This document shows, piece by piece, positions 17,847 to 25,006 of a stretch of 64,000 nt of DNA (position 1 is the first letter of the stretch; the number at the start of each line of letters is the position of its first letter). The notes beneath the pieces were generated by a model that saw nothing but the letters and a program-made list of their open reading frames with translations, had not been told where the DNA came from and did no database searches. The position numbers and the translations under genes are program-made. This DNA is from Mycolicibacterium sp. (GTDB lineage: Bacteria > Actinomycetota > Actinomycetes > Mycobacteriales > Mycobacteriaceae). The stretch is taken from positions 62,001 through 126,000 of the forward strand of contig JACJWN010000008.1 in the NCBI GenBank assembly GCA_020637165.1, in the 5' to 3' direction.

Positions 17847-20394
17847 CGGCGAGGGTCCGGAACGGCCTAGCACCGACGAGCCGACACCGGTTGCCGGTGC
17901 CGGCCGTGTCGCCCGTCATCGGGCCCCGGAGAGCGAGGACACCGCCCCGACCGACGCCGTCAGCACCGTGCGCCCGCAGGCCCCGCCAGATGACCGCCTG
18001 ACCGCCGTCATGGCGCCGGTCACGTCCGCCCCGAGCACCGATGAGCGCCGGGAGATGGACGCCGTCAGGGCCGCCCTCGGCGGCAAGCCCTCCGGCCCCC
18101 CGCCTGCTCCGCCTGTGGAGCCGCCGGCCTCCGGTGGTGGAGGCGATGGTGGTGGAGGCGAGACGCCGCGACCGGGAGGGCGGCGGCTGTTCGCCGGCTG
18201 GAGTCTGCGGCGCTGGCTGGCCGCGGCCATCGGTGTTTGCGTCCTGCTGCCGATCCTCACCTTTGCGTTGGCCTATCTGATCGTCGACGTCCCCAAGCCC
18301 GGAGACATCCGCACCAACCAGGTCTCGACGATCCTGGCCAGTGACGGCAGCGAACTCGCGAAGATCGTCCCCCCTGAGGGCAACCGGGTCGATGTCGAGA
18401 TCAACCAGGTGCCGGTGCAGGTCCGCAACGCGGTGATGGCCGCGGAGGACCGCGATTTCTACTCCAACCCTGGCTTCTCGATTTCCGGTTTCGCCCGGGC
18501 GTTGCAGAACAATCTGTTCGGAAACGACATCCAGGGCGGGTCGACGATCACCCAGCAATACGTCAAGAACGCCCTCGTCGGCGACCAGCGCACCGGGATC
18601 GGAGGCCTGATCCGCAAGGCCAAGGAACTGGTGATTTCCACCAAAATGAGCCAGCAGTGGTCCAAGGACGAAGTCCTGCAGGCCTACCTGAACATCATCT
18701 ACTTCGGCCGCAGTGCCTACGGGATCTCCGCGGCGTCCAAGGCCTACTTCGACAAGCCGGTCGACCAGTTGACCGTCTCCGAGGGCGCACTGCTCGCGGC
18801 GCTCATCCAACGCCCCTCGAGCCTGGACCCGGCGGTCGATCCGGAGGGCGCGACCGCGCGGTGGAACTGGGTGCTGGACGGCATGGTGACCATCGGCGCC
18901 CTCTCCCCGGAGGAGCGGGCACAGCAAGTATTCCCGCAGACCGTGCCTCCGGACCTCGCGAAGACCGAGAATCTCACGACCGGCCCCAACGGTCTCATCG
19001 AGCGGCAGGTGATCAAGGAACTACTGGATCTGTTCAACATCGACCAGCAGACCCTGAACACCCAGGGCCTGCAGATCACCACGACCATCGACACCCAGGC
19101 CCAGGACGCGGCGGTGAACGCGGCCGAGACCTACCTCGACGGCGAAATGCCGGAGATGCGCACCGCCGTGGTGTCGATCGACCCGCGAACCGGTGGGGTG
19201 AAGGCCTACTTCGGCGGGACCGACGCGACGGGCTTCGACTTCGCCCAGGCCGGCCTGCCCACCGGATCGTCGTTCAAGGTCTTCGCACTGGTGGCCGCTC
19301 TGGAGCAGGGCATGGGGCTGGGATACCAGGTGGACAGTTCGCCGCTGAAGGTCGACGACAAGCTGACGATCACCAACTCCGAGGGCATGGGCTGCGGCAC
19401 CTGCAATATCGCCGAGGCGCTCAAGCAATCGCTTAACACCAGCTACTACCGGCTGATGCTGAAACTGAAGAACGGCCCGTCCGACGTGGCCGACGCAGCG
19501 CACCGCGCCGGCATCCCGGAGAGTTTCCCAGGGGTGAAACACACCCTCTCCGAGGACGGTCAGGGCGGCCCGCCCGCGCCCGGCGTCGTCCTAGGCCAGT
19601 ACGAGACGCGGGTCATCGACATGGCGTCGGCCTACGCGACGCTGGCGGACTCCGGCATCTACCACCGACCGCACTTCGTGGAAAAAGTCGTCAACGCCCA
19701 GGGCGAGGTGCTCTTCGATGCCTCCGCCGAGGAGAACGCCGGTGAGCGGCGCATTGAGGCGGCAGTCGCCGACAACGTCACCGCGGCCATGCAGCCGATC
19801 CCCGGGTGGTCCAACGGCCACACCCTGGCCGGCGGGCGGCCGTCGGCGGGCAAGACCGGAACCCATCAGCTGGGCGACACCGGCGCCAACCGAGACGCCT
19901 GGTTCGTCGGCTACACGCCGCAGCTGTCGACGGCGGTATGGGTGGGCACTGTTCAGGGGGACGTTCCGCTGGTGAACAGCTGGGGCGGCCCGGTGTACGG
20001 GGCGGGCCTGCCCGCCGACATCTGGAAGGCGACCATGGACGGGGCCCTGCAGGGCACCGATTTCGAGTCCTTCCCGACCCCGGCGGAAGTCGGTGGCTAC
20101 GCCGGCGTGCCAGCGCCACCGCCACCGCCGCCGGCACCGGTCCGAGCGGAGCCCAGCCAGCCGAATTCCCCAGACCCGGCGGCTCCGCCACCGACCGGCA
20201 TCGAGGTTTTGCCCGGGGTGACCATCCCGTTCCCGCCGCCGCCGGGTCAGCCGTTCCCGCCGCCACCGCCGGGGCAGCCTTTGCCGCCTCCGCCGCCGGG
20301 GGAGCCATTGCCGCCCCCGCCGCCCGAGCCGCTGCCTCCGCCGCCGGCTGAGCCCGCTCCGGCGCCGTTGCCGCCTCCTCCGCCGCCTCCGTGA
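17839..20394 (+). CDS. ponA1: Bifunctional penicillin-binding protein, PonA1
   Basis: An 851-residue class A PBP that polymerises and cross-links peptidoglycan at the growing pole. GTG 17839 (MNSGEGPERPSTDE) starts it. A cytoplasmic Pro-rich N-terminus of about 115 residues precedes one membrane segment (LAAAIGVCVLLPILTFALAY). The GT51 transglycosylase shows AAEDRDFYSNPGFSISGF and QGGSTITQQYVKN. The transpeptidase shows SxxK (TGSSFKVF), SxN (SLNTSYY) and KTG (AGKTGTHQ). A long PPPPPG tail of about 90 residues ends the protein, as in mycobacterial PonA1. It overlaps genes on both sides in one operon. Confidence 0.95.
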   Translation: MNSGEGPERPSTDEPTPVAGAGRVARHRAPESEDTAPTDAVSTVRPQAPPDDRLTAVMAPVTSAPSTDERREMDAVRAALGGKPSGPPPAPPVEPPASGGGGDGGGGETPRPGGRRLFAGWSLRRWLAAAIGVCVLLPILTFALAYLIVDVPKPGDIRTNQVSTILASDGSELAKIVPPEGNRVDVEINQVPVQVRNAVMAAEDRDFYSNPGFSISGFARALQNNLFGNDIQGGSTITQQYVKNALVGDQRTGIGGLIRKAKELVISTKMSQQWSKDEVLQAYLNIIYFGRSAYGISAASKAYFDKPVDQLTVSEGALLAALIQRPSSLDPAVDPEGATARWNWVLDGMVTIGALSPEERAQQVFPQTVPPDLAKTENLTTGPNGLIERQVIKELLDLFNIDQQTLNTQGLQITTTIDTQAQDAAVNAAETYLDGEMPEMRTAVVSIDPRTGGVKAYFGGTDATGFDFAQAGLPTGSSFKVFALVAALEQGMGLGYQVDSSPLKVDDKLTITNSEGMGCGTCNIAEALKQSLNTSYYRLMLKLKNGPSDVADAAHRAGIPESFPGVKHTLSEDGQGGPPAPGVVLGQYETRVIDMASAYATLADSGIYHRPHFVEKVVNAQGEVLFDASAEENAGERRIEAAVADNVTAAMQPIPGWSNGHTLAGGRPSAGKTGTHQLGDTGANRDAWFVGYTPQLSTAVWVGTVQGDVPLVNSWGGPVYGAGLPADIWKATMDGALQGTDFESFPTPAEVGGYAGVPAPPPPPPAPVRAEPSQPNSPDPAAPPPTGIEVLPGVTIPFPPPPGQPFPPPPPGQPLPPPPPGEPLPPPPPEPLPPPPAEPAPAPLPPPPPPP

Positions 20395-22100
20395 CCAGGG
20401 CGCCGCAGGGTGCTCCTCTGAGTGTCTCGGGGACAACGGGGTCGGAGTCTTCCGCTGGATTCCTGGGGCGTCCCACCGTCTCGCCCCAGCCGTTGGCCGA
20501 TGACCTGCGCAGCGCCGACGACCGCGATCTGCCCAGCCGCACCGATGAATTGGGTGCCGCGCTCTCCGAGGTCGTCGGTGGTCCGGTCGGCCGGCGGGCC
20601 TTGATCGGCCGCACCCGGATGTTCACTCCGCTGCGGGTGATGTTCGCCCTCGCCCTGGTGTTCCTGGCCCTGGGTTGGTCGACGAAAGCGGCGTGTCTAC
20701 AAACCATCGGCAGCGGCGCGCCCGACCAGAAGGTCGCCAACTGGGAGAACCAGCGCGCCTACTACGAGTTGTGCTACTCCGACACCGTGCCGCTGTACGG
20801 GGCGGAGTTGTTGAGCCAGGGCAAGTTTCCCTACAAATCCAGCTGGCTGGAGTTGGACTCCCAGGGCAAACCCCAGAAGCAGTACGACGGCAGCCCGGCC
20901 GTGCGGTACATGGAATACCCCGTGCTGACCGGGGTCTACCAATACGTGTCGATGTCGCTGGCCAAGACCTACACGGCCGTCGCGAAAGCGACCAGGTTGC
21001 CGTTGCTCAACGGTGTCGCCGAGGTGGTGATGTTCTTCAATATCGCCGCTTTCGGCCTCGCACTTGCCTGGTTGGCGACGGTGTGGGCCACCGCGCTGCT
21101 GGCCGGCCGGCGGATCTGGGACGCCGCGCTGGTGGCCGTCTCGCCGATCCTGATTTTCCAGATGTTCACCAATTTCGACGCGCTGGCAACGGCATTGGCC
21201 CTAGGCGGTCTGCTGGCCTGGGCGCGACGCCGGCCTACCCTGGCCGGGGTGCTCATCGGCCTCGGGGTGGCCGCCAAGCTCTATCCGGCGCTGCTGTTGT
21301 TGCCGCTGCTGGTGCTGGGGGTGCGCACCGGCAGACTCGCCGAAGCGGCGCGGACGGCGGGAGTTGCCGTCATCACGTGGCTGGTCATCAACCTTCCGGT
21401 GCTGATGCTCTACCCGCGTGGCTGGTCGGAGTTCTTTCGGCTCAACAGCCGCCGAACCCAGGACATGGACTCGCTCTACAACGTCATCCGGTCCTTCACC
21501 GGTTGGCGGGGGTTCGATCCCGGTCTGGGTTTCTGGCAGCCGCCTCTGGTGCTCAACGGGGTGGTCGCCGCGCTGTTCCTGGTGTGTTGCCTGGCGATCG
21601 CCTACGTCGCGTTGACCGCTCCGACCCGGCCGCGGGTGGCGCAACTGGCCTTCCTGGTAGTGGCGGCCTTCCTGCTGGTCAACAAGGTGTGGAGTCCCCA
21701 GTTCTCGCTCTGGCTGGTGCCGTTGGCGGTGTTGGCGTTGCCGCACCGCCGGGTGCTGCTCGCCTGGATGAGCATTGACGCGTTGGTCTGGGTGCCGCGG
21801 ATGATGTACCTCTACGGCGAGCACAACAAGGGACTCCCCGAGCAGTGGTTCACCGCGACCGTATTGCTCCGCGACCTCGCGGTGGTGGGACTGGTGATCC
21901 TGGTGATCCGCCAGATCTACCGGCCGGCGCAGGATCTGGTTCGCGACCGGGGGCGCGTGGATGATCCAGGCGGCGGGGCGTTTGACGGCGCCCCGGACGC
22001 CTTTCCGTCGTGGTGGCCGCAACGGTTGCGGCCCCGGAATCGTCAGGAGGTGTGGGATGCAGGTGGCCATCGCGTTGTTCCCGCGGGTCACCGCACTTGA
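20391..22100 (+). CDS. GT87-like polyprenol-phosphate mannosyltransferase (Rv0051-like)
   Basis: A 569-residue polytopic membrane protein of the GT-C superfamily (DUF2029/GT87). The first 75 residues are cytoplasmic; about ten membrane helices follow, from VMFALALVFLALGWST on. Acidic residues after the first helix (YYELCYSDTVPLYG) fit the GT-C catalytic loop. Its start overlaps the ponA1 stop (GTGA at 20391), and its end overlaps the next gene by 44 bases. Mycobacterial GT87 enzymes use polyprenyl-phosphate-mannose for lipoarabinomannan-type glycans; the acceptor here is unknown. Confidence 0.82.
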   Translation: MTRAPQGAPLSVSGTTGSESSAGFLGRPTVSPQPLADDLRSADDRDLPSRTDELGAALSEVVGGPVGRRALIGRTRMFTPLRVMFALALVFLALGWSTKAACLQTIGSGAPDQKVANWENQRAYYELCYSDTVPLYGAELLSQGKFPYKSSWLELDSQGKPQKQYDGSPAVRYMEYPVLTGVYQYVSMSLAKTYTAVAKATRLPLLNGVAEVVMFFNIAAFGLALAWLATVWATALLAGRRIWDAALVAVSPILIFQMFTNFDALATALALGGLLAWARRRPTLAGVLIGLGVAAKLYPALLLLPLLVLGVRTGRLAEAARTAGVAVITWLVINLPVLMLYPRGWSEFFRLNSRRTQDMDSLYNVIRSFTGWRGFDPGLGFWQPPLVLNGVVAALFLVCCLAIAYVALTAPTRPRVAQLAFLVVAAFLLVNKVWSPQFSLWLVPLAVLALPHRRVLLAWMSIDALVWVPRMMYLYGEHNKGLPEQWFTATVLLRDLAVVGLVILVIRQIYRPAQDLVRDRGRVDDPGGGAFDGAPDAFPSWWPQRLRPRNRQEVWDAGGHRVVPAGHRT

Positions 22101-22695
22101 TGCGGTGGGACCGTACGAGGTGCTTCAGCGGGTGCCGAGCCTCGAGGTGGTGTTCGTGGGCCACCGCCGGGGAGAGGTGCGCACCGACAACGGCATGCTC
22201 GGTTTGACCTGTGACGCTGAATTCGACGAGGTGGCCAGACCCGACGTGCTGCTGGTGCCCGGCGGTGTCGGGACCCGAGCCCTGCTGCGGGATACCCCGA
22301 TGCTCGACTGGATTCGCCAGGTGCACCCCCATACCCTGTTCACCACCTCGGTGTGCACCGGGAGCCTGCTGTTGGGTGCCGCCGGTCTGCTCGAGGGACT
22401 CACTGCGACCACCCACTGGTCGGCCCAAGACATCCTCGCCTCGCTCGGTGCGCTGTATATGTCCCAGCGGGTCGTCGAACACCTGCCGCGCCGGATCATC
22501 ACCGCCGCGGGTGTCTCCAGCGGGATCGACATGGCGCTGCGGCTGGTCGAACTCCTGGTGGACCGCCAGGCGGCGGAAGCCAGTCAGCTGATGATCGAGT
22601 ACGACCCGAATCCGCCCTTCGACTCCGGCAGCCTCGCCAAGGCATCGGAGTCGACCCGGTTGCTGGCTTTGGAGTACTTCGGCCAGCGGCACTGA
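22057..22695 (+). CDS. DJ-1/PfpI family protein (Rv0052-like)
   Basis: A 212-residue class I glutamine-amidotransferase-like protein. ATG 22057 ([21 protein letters not shown]) has AGGAGG seven bases upstream, which fixes the start inside the preceding gene. The nucleophile Cys is in [18 protein letters not shown] near residue 105, and the acidic partner is the Glu of VGPYEVL. The length and GPYEVLQ motif suit the isonitrile-hydratase/transcription-factor-like branch, without its HTH. Substrate is unknown. It is last in the ponA1 operon. Confidence 0.85.
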   Translation: MQVAIALFPRVTALDAVGPYEVLQRVPSLEVVFVGHRRGEVRTDNGMLGLTCDAEFDEVARPDVLLVPGGVGTRALLRDTPMLDWIRQVHPHTLFTTSVCTGSLLLGAAGLLEGLTATTHWSAQDILASLGALYMSQRVVEHLPRRIITAAGVSSGIDMALRLVELLVDRQAAEASQLMIEYDPNPPFDSGSLAKASESTRLLALEYFGQRH

Positions 22696-22757
22696 TTTCC
22701 CTGATCAGGCGGCCCTGCGGTAGCCTTGCCCGGTTGCCGACGCAGGCGACCCTCCTG

Positions 22758-22775
22758 CCACGGAATACGCCGTGG
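22758..22775 (+). promoter_or_regulatory. Possible S6:S18 leader hairpin before rpsF
   Basis: CCACGG-AATACG-CCGTGG forms a perfect 6-bp stem 33 bases before the rpsF start, followed at once by CCGAACACGACC. In other bacteria the S6:S18 complex binds a leader hairpin with a CCG element in the rpsF mRNA to repress translation. The position fits, but the fold has not been compared to the known motif in detail. Confidence 0.35.
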
Positions 22776-22808
22776 CCGAACACGACCATAGGAGGTGATG
22801 AGGTTCCC

Positions 22809-23099
22809 ATGCGTCCATACGAAATCATGGTCATCCTTGACCCCACTCTCGACGAGCGCACCGTTGCCCCGTCCCTGGACACGTTTCTCAACGTGATCCG
22901 CGGTGACGGCGGAACGGTCGATAAGGTCGACATCTGGGGCCGCCGCCGGCTGGCCTACGAGATCGCCAAGCACGCCGAGGGCATCTACGCCGTCGTCGAT
23001 GTCAAGGCGGAGCCGGCCACCGTGTCCGAGCTCGACCGTCAGCTCAACCTGAACGAGTCGGTGCTGCGGACCAAGGTGATGCGGACCGATAAGCACTGA
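22809..23099 (+). CDS. rpsF: 30S ribosomal protein S6
   Basis: A 96-residue ribosomal protein ([20 protein letters not shown]) that pairs with S18 on the small-subunit platform. The body [21 protein letters not shown] is the S6 hallmark. ATG 22809 follows AGGAGGTGATGAGG, a strong ribosome-binding site. It heads the conserved rpsF-ssb-rpsR-rplI cluster. The mycobacterial form lacks the long acidic tail of the E. coli protein. Confidence 0.97.
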   Translation: MRPYEIMVILDPTLDERTVAPSLDTFLNVIRGDGGTVDKVDIWGRRRLAYEIAKHAEGIYAVVDVKAEPATVSELDRQLNLNESVLRTKVMRTDKH

Positions 23100-23199
23100 G
23101 CCCGACCGGGTGGACATCGCCGCGGAGTCGTCGTAGTGCCCTGTCGTAGTGGCTACGTAGGCTCGTCGGAGCATCCCCCGCCAATCCCAGGAGGACCTT

Positions 23200-23721
23200 G
23201 TGGCCGGTGACACGACCATTACCGTCGTCGGAAATCTGACCGCCGACCCCGAATTGCGGTTCACTCCGTCCGGTGCGGCCGTCGCCAACTTCACCGTGGC
23301 GTCGACCCCCCGGATCTACGACCGCCAGAGCGGGGAGTGGAAGGACGGCGAAGCGCTGTTCCTGCGGTGCAACATTTGGCGCGAAGCCGCCGAGAACGTG
23401 GCCGAGAGCCTCACCCGGGGCGCGCGGGTCATCGTGACCGGTCGGCTCAAGCAGCGCTCCTTCGAGACCCGCGAGGGCGAGAAGCGCACCGTCGTCGAGG
23501 TCGAGGTCGACGAGATCGGTCCTTCTCTCCGATACGCCACCGCCAAGGTGCACAAGGCGGGTCGCGGCGGAGGCGGGGGCGGCGGCTTCGGCGGCGGTTC
23601 CTCCGGGGGCGGCGGTGGTGGCGGTTCCCGTACCGCGGCCACCCAGACCAACGAAGACCCGTGGGGCAGTGCGCCGGCGTCGGGTTCCTTCGGCGGCAGT
23701 GACGACGAACCCCCCTTCTGA
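23200..23721 (+). CDS. ssb: Single-stranded DNA-binding protein
   Basis: A 173-residue SSB starting at GTG 23200 with CCAGGAGG upstream. Residues 1-110 form the OB fold ([20 protein letters not shown], then [20 protein letters not shown]). A Gly-rich linker ([17 protein letters not shown]) leads to the acidic tip DDEPPF, which recruits replication and repair partners. It lies in the rpsF cluster as in other mycobacteria and acts at replication forks together with DnaB, encoded 1.3 kb downstream. Confidence 0.97.
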   Translation: MAGDTTITVVGNLTADPELRFTPSGAAVANFTVASTPRIYDRQSGEWKDGEALFLRCNIWREAAENVAESLTRGARVIVTGRLKQRSFETREGEKRTVVEVEVDEIGPSLRYATAKVHKAGRGGGGGGGFGGGSSGGGGGGGSRTAATQTNEDPWGSAPASGSFGGSDDEPPF

Positions 23722-23771
23722 CCATCCCGCGCCTCGGCGCGCACCATTCAAGAACGAAAGTGAACTGACAG

Positions 23772-24029
23772 ATGAAGGCCAAACCCACCAAGCGGCGTCC
23801 CGCACCGGACAAGCCGATCAAGACCCGCAAATGCGTGTTCTGCTCGAAGAAGGGGCAGAACATCGATTACAAGGACACCGCGCTGCTGCGCACCTACATC
23901 AGTGAGCGGGGCAAGATCCGTGCCCGCCGGGTCACCGGTAACTGCGTGCAGCACCAGCGTGACATCGCCATCGCCGTCAAGAACGCCCGCGAGGTCGCCT
24001 TGCTGCCGTTCACCTCGGCGACGCGCTAG
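23772..24029 (+). CDS. rpsR: 30S ribosomal protein S18
   Basis: An 85-residue basic protein, [20 protein letters not shown], with the zinc-ligand form CVFC ... [18 protein letters not shown]. Mycobacteria carry zinc-binding (C+) and zinc-independent (C-) S18 paralogues. This copy has the CxxC pair and is therefore the C+ form, like rpsR1 in the M. tuberculosis rpsF cluster. Start ATG 23772 has GAAAGTGA upstream. Confidence 0.95.
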   Translation: MKAKPTKRRPAPDKPIKTRKCVFCSKKGQNIDYKDTALLRTYISERGKIRARRVTGNCVQHQRDIAIAVKNAREVALLPFTSATR

Positions 24030-24054
24030 ACCGATCGGAACGGAGCAACACACG

Positions 24055-24513
24055 ATGAAGCTGATCCTCACCGCTGAGGTCGACCACCTCGGAGTGGCTG
24101 GCGATACCGTCGAGGTCAAGGACGGATACGGCCGCAACTACCTGCTGCCGCGCGGACTGGCGATCGTCGCTACCCGCGGCGCGCAGAAGCAGGCCGACGA
24201 CATCCGCCGCTCGCGCGAGGCGAAGACGGTTCGCGACCGCGAGCACGCCGAGGAGATCAAGGCTGCGATCGCGGCACTGGGCCCGGTCGGGCTTGCCGTG
24301 AAGACCCACGACTCGGGCAAGCTGTTCGGCTCGGTGACCGCCAACGACATCGTCGCGGCGATTAAGAAGGCCGGCGGGCCGAGCATCGACAAGCGGTCGG
24401 TGCACCTGCCCAAGGCGCACATCAAGGCGACCGGCAGCCACAGCGTCGCGGTGCACCTGCACCCGGAGGTCGACGCCGAGGTCGCCATCGAGGTGACCAG
24501 CGCCGAGACGTAG
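24055..24513 (+). CDS. rplI: 50S ribosomal protein L9
   Basis: A 152-residue L9 with the N-terminal RNA-binding domain ([36 protein letters not shown]), the long connecting helix and a C-terminal domain ([17 protein letters not shown]). ATG 24055 follows CGGAGCAACACACG. It ends the rpsF-ssb-rpsR-rplI cluster, and a strong hairpin terminator follows 16 bases after the stop. Confidence 0.96.
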   Translation: MKLILTAEVDHLGVAGDTVEVKDGYGRNYLLPRGLAIVATRGAQKQADDIRRSREAKTVRDREHAEEIKAAIAALGPVGLAVKTHDSGKLFGSVTANDIVAAIKKAGGPSIDKRSVHLPKAHIKATGSHSVAVHLHPEVDAEVAIEVTSAET

Positions 24514-24529
24514 AAACCAATAACGGGAT

Positions 24530-24570
24530 ATCCCCGGTGCGGCCGCGAGGCCGCGCCGGGGATTTTTCTT
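24530..24570 (+). terminator. Rho-independent terminator of the rpsF cluster
   Basis: ATCCCCGG pairs with CCGGGGAT, with an inner GCGGCC/GGCCGC extension and a GCGA loop; TTTTTCTT follows. This is the clearest intrinsic terminator in the window and closes the ribosomal-protein/ssb transcript before dnaB. Confidence 0.85.
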
Positions 24571-25006
24571 GTCCGGCGAACTCGTCGGTGGTTCGTGACC
24601 ACAGCTAACGTAACCGCCCGTTAACTGGTTGCATAGGCAACGGCAACACAACACGCCCGAAACGGCAACTCGGGCCGACACGCCGATGGACTTCCCATCC
24701 ACAACTCTTCGATGCCAATAATCTGCGGTTTACGTGGACAAACGTTCAACAAATCCATAGTCATACACAGGTCTTCCACAAGCCCCCAACACAGTCTGCG
24801 CGGGTATCCACAGGCCGCTAACAGGTTGGTGAACAGGTCCGGTTTGTGGCCGCCTCAGCAACGTCTACCGTTTCCTCTCGGCAGCGGGTCAGCACCCATC
24901 GGGCACCGTTGTTGTCGGGGAGCAGACCTACCGTGATCGACAGGCGAATCGAACCTGAGTTCGATGCCGTGTGCAGTCCTGCAGAGCTGGGAGGAAGGGG
25001 AGCCGG
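24571..25006 (+). promoter_or_regulatory. dnaB upstream region with DnaA-box-like motifs
   Basis: This stretch has no credible gene and is AT-richer than its surroundings. Four 9-mers resemble the DnaA box: CCATCCACA at 24695, the reverse complement of TTGTCCACG at about 24733, TCTTCCACA at 24772 and GTATCCACA at 24804. None is a perfect consensus. The dnaB ribosome-binding site GGAGGAAGGGGAG lies at its 3' end. Regulation of dnaB by DnaA is a possibility only. Confidence 0.4.

Noticed and set aside
24514-25006. A second chromosomal origin at the DnaA-box cluster
   Set aside because: The boxes are few and degenerate, there is no dnaA or AT-rich unwinding region beside them, and dnaB promoters may carry such sites; oriC should lie elsewhere.
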